32,122 bases of DNA from Paludibacteraceae bacterium (GCA_016937795.1 JAFGVV010000031.1:1-32122), one strand, 5' to 3'. Positions 23,953 to 32,111 are shown, counted from the first letter of the stretch. Translations and numbers: made by a program. The notes: generated by a model not told the origin, from the letters alone.

Positions 23953-24426
23953 ATGGACATATTTTTAATGATATTGGCGGCCGTGCTGCTGCTTGTGGGC
24001 ATTGCCGGATCGGTTTTGCCTGTATTACCGGGTTTGCCGGTAAGTTATGTGGGTTTGCTTGTGCTTCATTTTACTGAAAAAGTGGAGTTTAGCACCTCAT
24101 TTTTGTTTTTTTGGGCAGTAGTGGTTGTGCTTATTCAGATTTTCGATTATTATGTGCCCATTTGGGGAACTAAGAAATTCGGTGGGTCGAAACGCGGCGT
24201 ATGGGGAAGTAGTATCGGGCTTGTTTTCGGGCTTTTTCTAGGTCCGCTGGGTGTGATTTTTGGTCCGTTTGTGGGGGCGCTTATTGGCGAACTCTCGGCC
24301 AATAAAAACATGAACGATGCCCTTAAGGCTGCTTTTGGGGCGTTTGTGGGCTTTATTGTCGGAACTTTGTCGAAACTTGTAGTGGGAATTTTTATGATTT
24401 ACTATTATCTTACAGCGGTGTTTTGA
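23953..24426 (+). CDS. DUF456 family membrane protein
   Basis: 157 aa, almost entirely hydrophobic, with glycine-rich helices. Recognisable family blocks are GIAGSVLPVLPGLPVSYVGL, FDYYVPIWGTKKFGGSKRGV and GPLGVIFGPFVGALIGEL. The pattern predicts about four or five membrane segments, probably in the inner membrane. DUF456 has no established function. It ends 22 bp before the deformylase-like gene, so the two are likely one transcript. Confidence 0.88.
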   Translation: MDIFLMILAAVLLLVGIAGSVLPVLPGLPVSYVGLLVLHFTEKVEFSTSFLFFWAVVVVLIQIFDYYVPIWGTKKFGGSKRGVWGSSIGLVFGLFLGPLGVIFGPFVGALIGELSANKNMNDALKAAFGAFVGFIVGTLSKLVVGIFMIYYYLTAVF

Positions 24427-24448
24427 ACTGCATTTTATCCAAAAAATT

Positions 24449-25054
24449 ATGTTGAAAAATATTTTTTTGATTTGTGCCGCATTGCTGTGCATAACGTGTA
24501 ACCAAAAACAAATCATGACAGAACAAGAAAGAAATCAGATACTTAACGGAGATGAAAATACTCCATTCAGAGTGTTGACGATTGACGATGCAGCCGATTC
24601 GCTTATTTTACGAACTGAATGCAGCGATCTGGATTTTGACGCTGATAGCGCACTTATTGCCAGACTTATTGCCCGCATGGATACTACAATGAAAGCTGAA
24701 GGCGGAGTAGGTTTAGCAGCGCCTCAAATTGGTGTTTTGCGAAATATATTTCTTTTTGTACGTATTGATAAAGCAGGAAATCCTGTGGAAGTTGCTATCA
24801 ATCCACGCATTGTGAACAAGCCCGACGAAACCATTTGCTTCGAGGGCGATGGTTGTTTGTCGATTCCCGGCCAATCGGGAAACTCAGTTCGATATGCCTG
24901 GGTAGAAGTGGAATATCTGAATGCAAAGGGAAAAAAGGTGCATGAGCGTCTCGAAGGTTTTTCACGCAAAACCGATTTTACAGGCATAGTTTTTCAGCAT
25001 GAGTTCGACCACTTACGGGGTGTGCTCTATACCGACAAATTGTACGAAAAATAG
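24449..25054 (+). CDS. Peptide deformylase homologue with a lipoprotein-type signal
   Basis: 201 aa. The catalytic motifs are GVGLAAPQIG (86-95), GDGCLS with metal ligand Cys136 (E of the usual EGCLS is Asp here), and QHEFDH with His184, Glu185 and His188, so the active site appears complete. Deformylases remove the N-formyl group from nascent proteins and are normally cytoplasmic. Here the N-terminus MLKNIFLICAALLCITCNQK looks like a lipoprotein signal with Cys17 as acceptor. An internal ATG at 24515 would remove it and give a 179-aa cytoplasmic form. Which start is used decides the location. Downstream of the DUF456 gene, convergent with the TPR genes. Confidence 0.88.
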   Translation: MLKNIFLICAALLCITCNQKQIMTEQERNQILNGDENTPFRVLTIDDAADSLILRTECSDLDFDADSALIARLIARMDTTMKAEGGVGLAAPQIGVLRNIFLFVRIDKAGNPVEVAINPRIVNKPDETICFEGDGCLSIPGQSGNSVRYAWVEVEYLNAKGKKVHERLEGFSRKTDFTGIVFQHEFDHLRGVLYTDKLYEK

Positions 25055-25073
25055 TAGACTGATAGATGTTGGT

Positions 25074-25706
25074 TTATTTAATCAGTTTTAATCCATCTGA
25101 TGCCGATTTGTCATTCGGGCGTAAGGTTAAAGCATGATTGAACAATACTTTTGCCTCGTTCGATTTGCCAAGTTGTAGTTTGGTCCAACCCAACATTATC
25201 ACTGAGTCGTAGTCGAGAGGATACAGGTTCACTACTTTTTCGAAAAGTTTATTGGCATTGCTATATTCTTTACGGTTGTAATAAATCACTCCTAACCAGT
25301 AATTTGCCACTGTGTTTTGCGGGTCAATTTTCAGAATCTGAAGGTACTGTGTTTTCACTTTCTCCCAACTTTCGATGGCGCTCAGTGGTTTTACACAACC
25401 AAAGCGGGCTTCGATGGCGTATGGTTTCAATGCTATTGCTTTTTCGTACGAACTAATGGATTGAGTGTATTTCTTTGATAAATAATACAACCAACCAAGA
25501 CGTAAATTAATGAAATAATCGTCGCTTTTGTAAACTGAACTGACTTCCTTTATAGCAGCTGTATAGTTTTTTGATTGTTCGTACTCGTAGCTTTTGTGCA
25601 TTGCTGACTGATATTTTGAGTTTTGAGCTCCAATTTCAACCGATTGTGAAACGAGTACCAATACCAGAACCATTACAATGATTGCTGTTCGTTTTAAAGT
25701 TTCCAT
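25074..25706 (-). CDS. Exported tetratricopeptide-repeat protein
   Basis: 210 aa with a hydrophobic N-terminal segment (TAIIVMVLVLVLVSQSVEIGAQ), either signal peptide or anchor. TPR-like units follow: NYTAAIKEVSSVYKSD, LGWLYYLSKKYTQSISSYEKAIALKP, YLQILKIDPQNTVANYWLGVIYYNRKEYSNANKLFEKVVNLYP and LGWTKLQLGKSNEAKVLFNHALTLRP. TPRs usually scaffold protein complexes. Its first codons overlap the last 13 bp of the preceding gene in another frame, so the two are translationally coupled. Confidence 0.9.
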   Translation of the reverse strand: METLKRTAIIVMVLVLVLVSQSVEIGAQNSKYQSAMHKSYEYEQSKNYTAAIKEVSSVYKSDDYFINLRLGWLYYLSKKYTQSISSYEKAIALKPYAIEARFGCVKPLSAIESWEKVKTQYLQILKIDPQNTVANYWLGVIYYNRKEYSNANKLFEKVVNLYPLDYDSVIMLGWTKLQLGKSNEAKVLFNHALTLRPNDKSASDGLKLIK

Positions 25707-26842
25707 ATTATTCCTCCTGTTATTGAATTTTGATTATAATTACTTAAGTCGCTTACAACTAATTTTTTATCGTAAGTATAGTTGCTGAATAATGTCAGGT
25801 TTTTGTTTACATACCAAAACATCGAAGCTCCGGTTCTGAAAGTTGTTTGGTCGTAAGAATTATAAAGATATAAACCCTCGGCACTGACGTAGTTGTTCAG
25901 ATTTCCAAATGTGACGTTGGCTTCGGCCCAAAATTTCTTAGAAAAAAGCATACCTGCCGACTGTGATAGTATAAAACGGTTGTTGTTATTCTCATTAATG
26001 TTATAAAGCGAAGTCTTCAGATAGGGAAAATGTTTTCCGGGAAGTGTAACTCCAGCTTCAATTCCGTTTTGCACTGTTGTTTCATAGCCATCGTTAAAGA
26101 AGGATGTGCTTATTCCCACATCGAATCGGCTTATGTCAAATTGTATTTTGCCACAAAACATTTTACCCGGAATTTCATATACATAACCTGCACTATCAAC
26201 ATTTGTTTTCACTGAGTGATATCCAAGTTTTAGATTCATTTTGTCAGTAAGCGAATAGCCAAGCAATGCATAGTATTCGTTTTGAACTGAGTAATAAGTA
26301 TTCTCGAATGTTTGAGAATATCGCGATACCGACTGATAAAGTTTAAGGCGATAACCTAACTGCGAACTAACACCAATACGTAAATAATCAGGATTCGAAC
26401 GTAAAGTGTTGTCGTTGATTTTTTTGTTGTACTCAGCATCTATGGCATCAATCAACTTAATGGATTTCAGACCAATACTCTCTTTTGTCTCGTCCGGCAA
26501 TTTTGAAGCGTGGTAAAGTGCGTAAGTTTCATTTCCTGTGTAAAGACCTGAATAATAAATATAAAGATGTGATATCTCATCGTACGGATCGAATGAGAGG
26601 GATTTTTCGTAATGGTGCATGGCTTTGTAATATTTTCCTTTTACAAAATATGCGTAGCCTGTACGTTGGCGCAAGTATTTAAAATCAATATTATTTGCAA
26701 ACGCCTCTTGTGCAGTGAGGATTAGATTGTCCCAATCGCCATTCTGAAATTGGGCATAGCTTATGCTGTCCACCTTTTCGAGACTGATTTGTGCACTTGC
26801 AGTCGTTGATGTTATGAGTAATATAATCAGTATTTTACGCAT
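25694..26842 (-). CDS. TPR plus beta-barrel-like outer-membrane protein
   Basis: 382 aa with signal peptide MRKILIILLITSTTASAQ. Residues ~20-120 are helical with TPR character (GYAYFVKGKYYKAMHHYEKSLSFDPYDE). The part from about 145 to the end consists of alternating aromatic/polar strands (YYALLGYSLTDKMNLKLGYHSV, FWAEANVTFGNLNNY, NLTLFSNYTYDKKLV) and ends in an aromatic-hydrophobic strand (GGIIWKL), as in outer-membrane barrels. Its start codon lies inside the last 16 bp of the transporter-peptidase gene, and its end overlaps the TPR gene start: a tight three-gene module. Function unknown; location in the outer membrane is inferred. Confidence 0.85.
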   Translation of the reverse strand: MRKILIILLITSTTASAQISLEKVDSISYAQFQNGDWDNLILTAQEAFANNIDFKYLRQRTGYAYFVKGKYYKAMHHYEKSLSFDPYDEISHLYIYYSGLYTGNETYALYHASKLPDETKESIGLKSIKLIDAIDAEYNKKINDNTLRSNPDYLRIGVSSQLGYRLKLYQSVSRYSQTFENTYYSVQNEYYALLGYSLTDKMNLKLGYHSVKTNVDSAGYVYEIPGKMFCGKIQFDISRFDVGISTSFFNDGYETTVQNGIEAGVTLPGKHFPYLKTSLYNINENNNNRFILSQSAGMLFSKKFWAEANVTFGNLNNYVSAEGLYLYNSYDQTTFRTGASMFWYVNKNLTLFSNYTYDKKLVVSDLSNYNQNSITGGIIWKL

Positions 26843-29040
26843 GTTGCCTTTATGTGTTTTTTGCCGTTTTTAAATTCAAATCCGGTGATTCCTTCTTCGG
26901 TTATGCTAATAATGCTTTCGCTTTTATTTTTCTTTATATTTATTCCTGACATTGAAATGTTAGAAGTAATTTTCACATTACCAATGCCAAGTGCCACGTC
27001 GGACGAATGAATTTTCGAACTGTAGGCTATTTTGAAAAATTGATGAAATGGAGCCACAAAATCGTGCAACCAAGCAAGCCATTTCGATTTCCCAATCATA
27101 TTCAATGGTAGTGAATCCTGAATTTCCACAAATTCGTTATTCCCTAAGAATATTTTATAAGCTGTAAGATAAAAATAATACAGTAATGAATTTTTATTTC
27201 CATAAAATGCTGTAAAATAAAATAATACGCCATCGTTTACATAATAAGCACTGGCGCCTGTCTGAGCACAATAAATATACTTGTAATTAAATGCATCAGT
27301 ATAGCTTTCCCAAATCTCTTCTGCTTGTTCTCCGTTTTTATTTTCAAAGTTTAATTTGAAAACAGAATCGGGTATAATATTAAATGCTTTGTAGATAAAA
27401 TTGTTTGTTGAAACAGGACTTAGAACATCTCCTTTTTCGGGTTTTTTGTACTGCATCAACAAATCGGACTTTTCGGTTTGTTTGTAAAAATAAGCAAAGG
27501 GATAGTCGAGTGTTTTTGCCCCCACATTTGGCAAGGTCTGTACCTGAAAATGTATATGTGGTTCGGGCGAGCGACCTGAATTTCCGCAGTTTGCAAGCAT
27601 ATCGCCTTTTTTTACAAATTCGCCCTTGTGTACTTTAAAAGTGCCTTTGCGTAAATGCGAAATTTGAGTGTAAAATCCGGTGGCATGACGGATTACAATG
27701 CTGTTTCCCCAGTTGTTTATGGTATTTACTTTGCCTATTTCGTTGTCGTCGATATTGTCGATAATGGTTTCCACATAGCCATCGGCAGGCGCAAATACAG
27801 GTTTATTGTAGCAATAAAAATCTTCAGTTAAAACTCCGGCATTCCGGTAAGTCTTGCCTTCGCGGTCGGTAATCATAAAGTCGAATGCTTTTCCCCAATC
27901 GCCTTTGTGCGTAAATTCACCATCGTGAGCCTGTGTCACAGTCCATTCGCCCATAAATGGCAATGCCAATGGATAATAATACCAACCTGCTAAACGGTCT
28001 TTGTTATTTGTGTAAGTATATAAATTTATTTCCGGAGAATTGTGCTGCACAGGAGTAATAATAAGCGACGAGGCTTTGGTGCGTAATTGCAGAAAATAAA
28101 GAAAAGTAATGGAAACAAAGGCAAATGGTAGCGAGAATACGGGTAACTGTATATAGCCTAATAGTTTATAGAAAAATAACAGCACAAGTGAAGTAAGGGG
28201 AATAAGTAAAATTGCCCATAAATATGATTGTTTCGAAGGTATCAGGAAAAATCCACCCAAAGCAAATCCAATCATCATATAGTTGGCTCCGATATTATAA
28301 TAATTGATACTGGCAGCTTCGGAGCCTGTGAATTGTGCAAAGAAATAGGCTGATAAAAATCCGATAATGGATAGCGAAAACATTATGCGTGAACTAAAAA
28401 GCAAAGAAACTGCTACCAAAGCTCCGGCTATCAGGTTGTTTTGAAAAAATATTGAACTTAACGAACGCAGATATATGTCGAGCATTTGGTTAATCTGCAT
28501 CGAGTCGATTGTTTGATAGGCCTGTAAAAGCGAATTTCCTCCTTTGGCATAAATTTCATTTATCCAGAAAATACTTCGCTGCGTAAGTCCAAGGTTTTCG
28601 AAATGCGACGAAGGTAACACAATAAACCAAAATGTAACCACAAACGGAATGCTCAAAAAGGGCAGATTTTTTTTAAATAACTGTCCACCTAAAGTAACCG
28701 ATAGCAACAAGGTTAGCAAAGCAGCCAGCGCCAGCAAACTAAAATAAACCACTCCGGGATCGAAAAATGTCCCCATGCCAATTCCTACCAACAAAGCATT
28801 AAAGCTATACACGCCGCTTCGCAATGTGGGCTTGTCGAGATGCATGCTGTAACCTATTGCCAACGTGAATATTACTGCGACCAATCCACTCAGTCCAGCC
28901 CAGAAATTGAAAAAACTCACAAGCATAATGGTCACTGCGAGTATTTTTTTATCCAAAAAGAAAATAATGGAATAGCTGTTCAGAATTGCCGGTAAAAATT
29001 CGGATTGAAATGCTTTGAATGTTTGTTTAATATCGGTCAT
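26827..29040 (-). CDS. Urea-transporter-like domain fused to an M23 (LytM) peptidase
   Basis: 737 aa from ATG 29040 (an upstream TTG at 29067 is within a hairpin). Residues ~10-320 hold about ten membrane segments with both halves of a urea transporter: the signature L-P-x-x-x-x-P-F appears twice (LPFLSIPF, about 126-133, and LPVFSLPF, about 299-306), and SGVYSFNALLVGIGMG and the second-half counterpart YMMIGFALGGFF are also present. Residues ~370-505 are an M23 metallopeptidase: THKGDWGKAFDF with the first metal ligands, PVFAPADGYVETII, GNSIVIRHATGFYTQISHL, and PHIHFQ with the H-x-H ligands. About 230 residues of unknown fold follow. It probably sits in the inner membrane with the peptidase in the periplasm. 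Likely activities are small-solute permeation and cleavage of peptide bonds, perhaps peptidoglycan cross-links; the joint role is unknown. Confidence 0.88.
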   Translation of the reverse strand: MTDIKQTFKAFQSEFLPAILNSYSIIFFLDKKILAVTIMLVSFFNFWAGLSGLVAVIFTLAIGYSMHLDKPTLRSGVYSFNALLVGIGMGTFFDPGVVYFSLLALAALLTLLLSVTLGGQLFKKNLPFLSIPFVVTFWFIVLPSSHFENLGLTQRSIFWINEIYAKGGNSLLQAYQTIDSMQINQMLDIYLRSLSSIFFQNNLIAGALVAVSLLFSSRIMFSLSIIGFLSAYFFAQFTGSEAASINYYNIGANYMMIGFALGGFFLIPSKQSYLWAILLIPLTSLVLLFFYKLLGYIQLPVFSLPFAFVSITFLYFLQLRTKASSLIITPVQHNSPEINLYTYTNNKDRLAGWYYYPLALPFMGEWTVTQAHDGEFTHKGDWGKAFDFMITDREGKTYRNAGVLTEDFYCYNKPVFAPADGYVETIIDNIDDNEIGKVNTINNWGNSIVIRHATGFYTQISHLRKGTFKVHKGEFVKKGDMLANCGNSGRSPEPHIHFQVQTLPNVGAKTLDYPFAYFYKQTEKSDLLMQYKKPEKGDVLSPVSTNNFIYKAFNIIPDSVFKLNFENKNGEQAEEIWESYTDAFNYKYIYCAQTGASAYYVNDGVLFYFTAFYGNKNSLLYYFYLTAYKIFLGNNEFVEIQDSLPLNMIGKSKWLAWLHDFVAPFHQFFKIAYSSKIHSSDVALGIGNVKITSNISMSGINIKKNKSESIISITEEGITGFEFKNGKKHIKATCVKY

Positions 29041-29066
29041 TATATTCGAAATTAATGATTGTATCA

Positions 29067-29108
29067 AGAGTTCCGCAGGTTTTTAAAGTTTAAAAATTAC
29101 GGAACTCT
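29067..29108. other. Nested hairpin between decarboxylase and transporter-peptidase genes
   Basis: AGAGTTCCG (29067-29075) is exactly complementary to CGGAACTCT (29100-29108), and inside TTTTTAAA (29080-29087) pairs with TTTAAAAA (29089-29096). No T-run follows on the minus strand, so it is not a simple terminator. It may be an RNA-processing or stability element, or a regulator site in the 89-bp gap. Confidence 0.5.
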
Positions 29109-29129
29109 CTCTGTCTTAAAACAAAAAAA

Positions 29130-30476
29130 TTACTTCAGATGTATAGGTATTTCTTCCAATGCCTGAATATATTCTAAATTTTCAGCTTTTCGAATAATAT
29201 GTGTGTTGTTGTCATTGTCGATAAGTACAATGTTCGGACGCATTGTAATAAATTGCATCCATTGTGTCATATTATATGCACCTACTTTGTGCACTACCAC
29301 CTGATCGCCTTTTTGCAACATGGGCATATTGATGCTTTCGCGCACCACATCTATATTCATACAAAGCGGACCAAACATCACCATGTCTTCGGTTTGATTC
29401 GTGTTTTTCTGTGCCGGACTAATTTTGTGATCGTACCAAAGCGAAGTAAACAGAGAGTTTAACCCAAAATCCATAATCGTGGCTCTTCGTCCGTCGGATA
29501 ACCGTTTGGTGGCCAGTACTGTGCCAAGCAGATATCCGGCATCGTCGATAAGTGCACGACCTGTTTCGAGTATCAACATCGGAAGCTCGTCCTGCGTAAA
29601 TCCGTAAGTGAGAATTACATCGGTAATGGCGTCGGCAAACTGATCGATAGAAGGTACTGTGTCGGTTCCGGGCAGATATGCGCCTTTCAGAGTATTGGTG
29701 GAAGGAAAACCACCTCCGAGGTCGATATACTGTACCATTATTCCAAATCGTTCTTTTACGCTCCAGGCCAATTCGCTAAGATTACGGGCTGCTACTGCAT
29801 AAGCATTGGGCGAAAGCATAAAAGTGCCAATATGACAATGAATGCCGACAAGTTGCAGATTCTCAGAGTTTATGATTCGGGTTAGCGCATTCCATGCTTG
29901 CCCGTTTTCGAAATTAAAACCAAAACGATCCCATTTAGGATAAATGCCAGTGTCCATATTTACTCTGATAGCCACGCGGGGTTTCAGCTTGTGTTCTTCG
30001 CAGAGGCGAATGAGCGAGTAAAGTTCATCGTAATGGTCGATATGAATCAACGAATTGTTTTGAGCTGCTTTTATCAGATCTTCGTCGCTTTTGTCGGGTC
30101 CGTTGAAAATAATTTTATTACCCGGAACATTGTTGTAAAGAGCTTTTTCGTATTCGAAACCCGATACAACTTCTGCCCATGAACCTTCCTGATGGAAAAT
30201 GCGACAAACGGCGTTCATGTAATTGGTTTTGTACGACCATGCAAACTGCACTTTGGGATATCGAGTTTTGAAAATTCGAATCGCATTCTGATAATTACGT
30301 CGGATTTGTTTTTCCGAAATCACAAACATGGGCGAACCATATTGGCTCAACATGCTTTTTACAGGCACACTTTCGATATGCGTTACAGGCTCGTTATTTG
30401 TTTTCGTGCCAAATTTATTCATTAGTCCGGTGTTCATTTTGAAAATTACCGGTCTTTCGTATCTTATTTTTTCCAT
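29130..30476 (-). CDS. Fold-type III PLP enzyme (diaminopimelate/ornithine decarboxylase family)
   Basis: 448 aa. The N-terminal 40 residues are an extension, followed by the alanine-racemase-like barrel. PLP lysine Lys83 is in FAWSYKTN; the barrel also has GIHCHIG (211-217), the phosphate-binding GGGFP (254-258) and ETGRA (304-308). The C-terminal domain supplies GPLCMNID (Cys372) and GAYNMTQ (Tyr401), the residues that complete the active site in this family. It probably decarboxylates an amino acid or an amino-acid conjugate in the cytoplasm; the specificity region is not diagnostic, so I do not call it LysA. It starts 43 bp after the ATP-grasp gene, suggesting a shared pathway. Confidence 0.88.
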   Translation of the reverse strand: MEKIRYERPVIFKMNTGLMNKFGTKTNNEPVTHIESVPVKSMLSQYGSPMFVISEKQIRRNYQNAIRIFKTRYPKVQFAWSYKTNYMNAVCRIFHQEGSWAEVVSGFEYEKALYNNVPGNKIIFNGPDKSDEDLIKAAQNNSLIHIDHYDELYSLIRLCEEHKLKPRVAIRVNMDTGIYPKWDRFGFNFENGQAWNALTRIINSENLQLVGIHCHIGTFMLSPNAYAVAARNLSELAWSVKERFGIMVQYIDLGGGFPSTNTLKGAYLPGTDTVPSIDQFADAITDVILTYGFTQDELPMLILETGRALIDDAGYLLGTVLATKRLSDGRRATIMDFGLNSLFTSLWYDHKISPAQKNTNQTEDMVMFGPLCMNIDVVRESINMPMLQKGDQVVVHKVGAYNMTQWMQFITMRPNIVLIDNDNNTHIIRKAENLEYIQALEEIPIHLK

Positions 30477-30519
30477 AAAGCCTTTGAATTGTAAATAGTA
30501 AATGTTTAAATTGTAAATG

Positions 30520-31584
30520 TCATAGTTCTCCGTTCCCCGATATTTTCTGAAACTCTCTGATATCAGTAATCAAATCCCATGCATAACGGATGAATATTTT
30601 ACCTACTTCGTAATCGGTAAAAGGTTCTACTTTTTGTCCGAGCGCCATTTTTACGAGCGATGCCGGTTGATTTTGTCCTGCTGCAGCTGTCAGATAAATC
30701 CATGCCGGAAAGCGTGGATTCACTTCCATTATGTAAGGTTTGCCATCGTTGGTGAGCATCACTTCGAGTTCGCAACCTCCGCGCCATTTGGTGGCTTTCA
30801 CAAATTTTCGTGCCAGTTCAAGCAACGAATCATCGTCGAGTGTAACTCCTGCCCATGCTTTTCCTTTGTCGGTGATATACAATTTTCGCATCGGAATCAC
30901 GCTGATAGCATTTCCTTCGCCATCGCCAAGTGCCGCAATATTAATTTCAGTACCTTTTATAAATTCCTGAATGATAATGGGTAAACCCCATTTAGCCTGG
31001 AGTTTGTAAAAAGCTTTTTCCACTTGCTCCATGCTGTTGGCAATAATGGCATCGTAGAATTTTCCTTTTACCACCATTGGGTATTCGAAATCGTCTTCGA
31101 GCTTTTTCAGTTCGCGAAACTCATGAATTATTTTGTCTTCAGGAACGTAAAAATCATATTTTTTTCCGAATTCAAGTAATTTCATTTTGTCGCGCGCTTC
31201 AAACTGTTCAAAGTCGGGCATAAAAGTGGCAATGCCCATTGTTTTAAGTCTCTCGCGCAATTTGATAAAGTTGAAAAGCTCCGCATCGAAGTTAGGAATG
31301 ATTAGTTCAAGATTTTCAATTTCATGAATATATTCTAAACGGTTTATCAAACTGTCGGTGCCTGCCGAAGGGTAGGGGATTTGGTAAGTTTTGTTAACCA
31401 AATCGTGCATGTACAGCCCCGGTTCGAGCGATTCGTACGAAAGACCGATAATGCGTGTGTCAAAATCAGTACATTCGCGAATGGCGCGTATTACGGCCAC
31501 GCCCGGACCAGGACTGTCGATGGCATTCAAGCCGGTTACAGCAATTACTATTCTATTTTTTTTATCTGTTTTCATTTTATTCAT
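30520..31584 (-). CDS. ATP-grasp ligase (PylC/CarB-like)
   Basis: 354 aa. After an N-terminal Rossmann-like domain (IVIAVTGLNAIDSPGPGVAVIRAI, with LIIPNFDAEL) comes the ATP-grasp fold: EYPMVVKGK with the ATP lysine (171-175), QEFIKGTEINIAA (206-218), CELEVML (271-277) and PYIMEVNPRFPAW (283-295), which holds the metal-binding Glu and Asn. Enzymes of this layout join a carboxylate to an amine with ATP; the substrates are unknown. Two ATG codons (31584, 31575) are possible starts. Followed closely by the PLP enzyme; preceded by a 179-bp gap with repeats, then the PqqD-like gene. Confidence 0.88.
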   Translation of the reverse strand: MNKMKTDKKNRIVIAVTGLNAIDSPGPGVAVIRAIRECTDFDTRIIGLSYESLEPGLYMHDLVNKTYQIPYPSAGTDSLINRLEYIHEIENLELIIPNFDAELFNFIKLRERLKTMGIATFMPDFEQFEARDKMKLLEFGKKYDFYVPEDKIIHEFRELKKLEDDFEYPMVVKGKFYDAIIANSMEQVEKAFYKLQAKWGLPIIIQEFIKGTEINIAALGDGEGNAISVIPMRKLYITDKGKAWAGVTLDDDSLLELARKFVKATKWRGGCELEVMLTNDGKPYIMEVNPRFPAWIYLTAAAGQNQPASLVKMALGQKVEPFTDYEVGKIFIRYAWDLITDIREFQKISGNGEL

Positions 31585-31606
31585 AATTTATAGATCTGCC
31601 CCCTAA

Positions 31607-31620
31607 CCCCCTAAAGGGGG
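31607..31620. repeat. Short CCCCC-TAAA-GGGGG hairpin repeat
   Basis: CCCCCTAAAGGGGG, preceded by another CCCCCTAA, 23 bp upstream of the ATP-grasp start. Repeats of this form are common in Bacteroidota intergenic regions as I recall them. Confidence 0.6.
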
Positions 31621-31725
31621 AATTACTCGGCCACATTAAGTTTTTATTAAACTAATAAACATCCCTTTGTATGTCCTGAATTTTAATTTGAGTCATGGGT
31701 GTTTCATTTTATTATTTTTTCACTA

Positions 31726-31753
31726 AAGACTCAAAACTCAGAACTCCAAACTA
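31726..31753 (+). repeat. Tandem 7-bp repeat, second locus
   Basis: AAGACTC, AAAACTC, AGAACTC and CAAACTA in tandem, the same heptamer family as at 12045-12072. It ends 10 bp from the stop codon of the PqqD-like gene. Confidence 0.7.
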
Positions 31754-31763
31754 TAATAGCGTT

Positions 31764-32003
31764 TTACTCCAGGATACTAAACTCTTTAAGTTGAACACTG
31801 AAATCGTCGAGGTCGCGCTCAAAAAGTGAACGATCTACATCGTATTTTTCGCAAATGTAGTCAGCAATTTCCCTAAGCGAGATATCCTTTTTTAGCATTA
31901 GAATAATTTCGGCGCCAATGGCGTTGGTCGAGAATGAATCGCCTGTGGTAGGATTAAAAAGAAATCCTTCTTCGCTGGTAGCTATGTTTTTTCGTACTCT
32001 CAT
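31764..32003 (-). CDS. PqqD-family small protein (peptide-recognition type)
   Basis: 79 aa from ATG 32003. The sequence GFLFNPTTGDSFSTNAIGAEIILMLKKDISLREIADYICEKYDVDRSLFERDLDDFSVQLKEF has the PqqD/RRE layout: a three-strand beta-sheet with F-N-P-x-T-G, then the N-x-x-G-A-x-I-x-x-x-L helix, then helices with I-A-x-x-I and a final DxxxF helix. PqqD-like proteins bind leader peptides and present them to modifying enzymes; variants without such a role are common in Bacteroidota. It is the first visible gene of the six-gene minus-strand cluster; no precursor peptide is seen, and it may lie upstream of the window. Confidence 0.85.
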   Translation of the reverse strand: MRVRKNIATSEEGFLFNPTTGDSFSTNAIGAEIILMLKKDISLREIADYICEKYDVDRSLFERDLDDFSVQLKEFSILE

Positions 32004-32095
32004 AATGTGGTTGTTTTATTTTATGTAATTGGAATGAAATAATGTCGTAATTTTTGAGAGCTATTTTGAAATGGATTTTGGACTTGAAAGAGGGC

Positions 32096-32111
32096 GTTTA
32101 GCGGGCTAAAC
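32096..32111. promoter_or_regulatory. Perfect 7-bp-arm palindrome upstream of the PqqD-like gene
   Basis: GTTTAGC-GG-GCTAAAC, 93 bp before the ATG. Candidate operator or the end of a transcript from outside the window. Confidence 0.35.

Noticed and set aside
29130..30476. Diaminopimelate decarboxylase (lysA)
   Set aside because: The family residues are present, but the N-terminal extension and the ATP-grasp/PqqD context do not suit a housekeeping lysine gene, so only the fold family is called.
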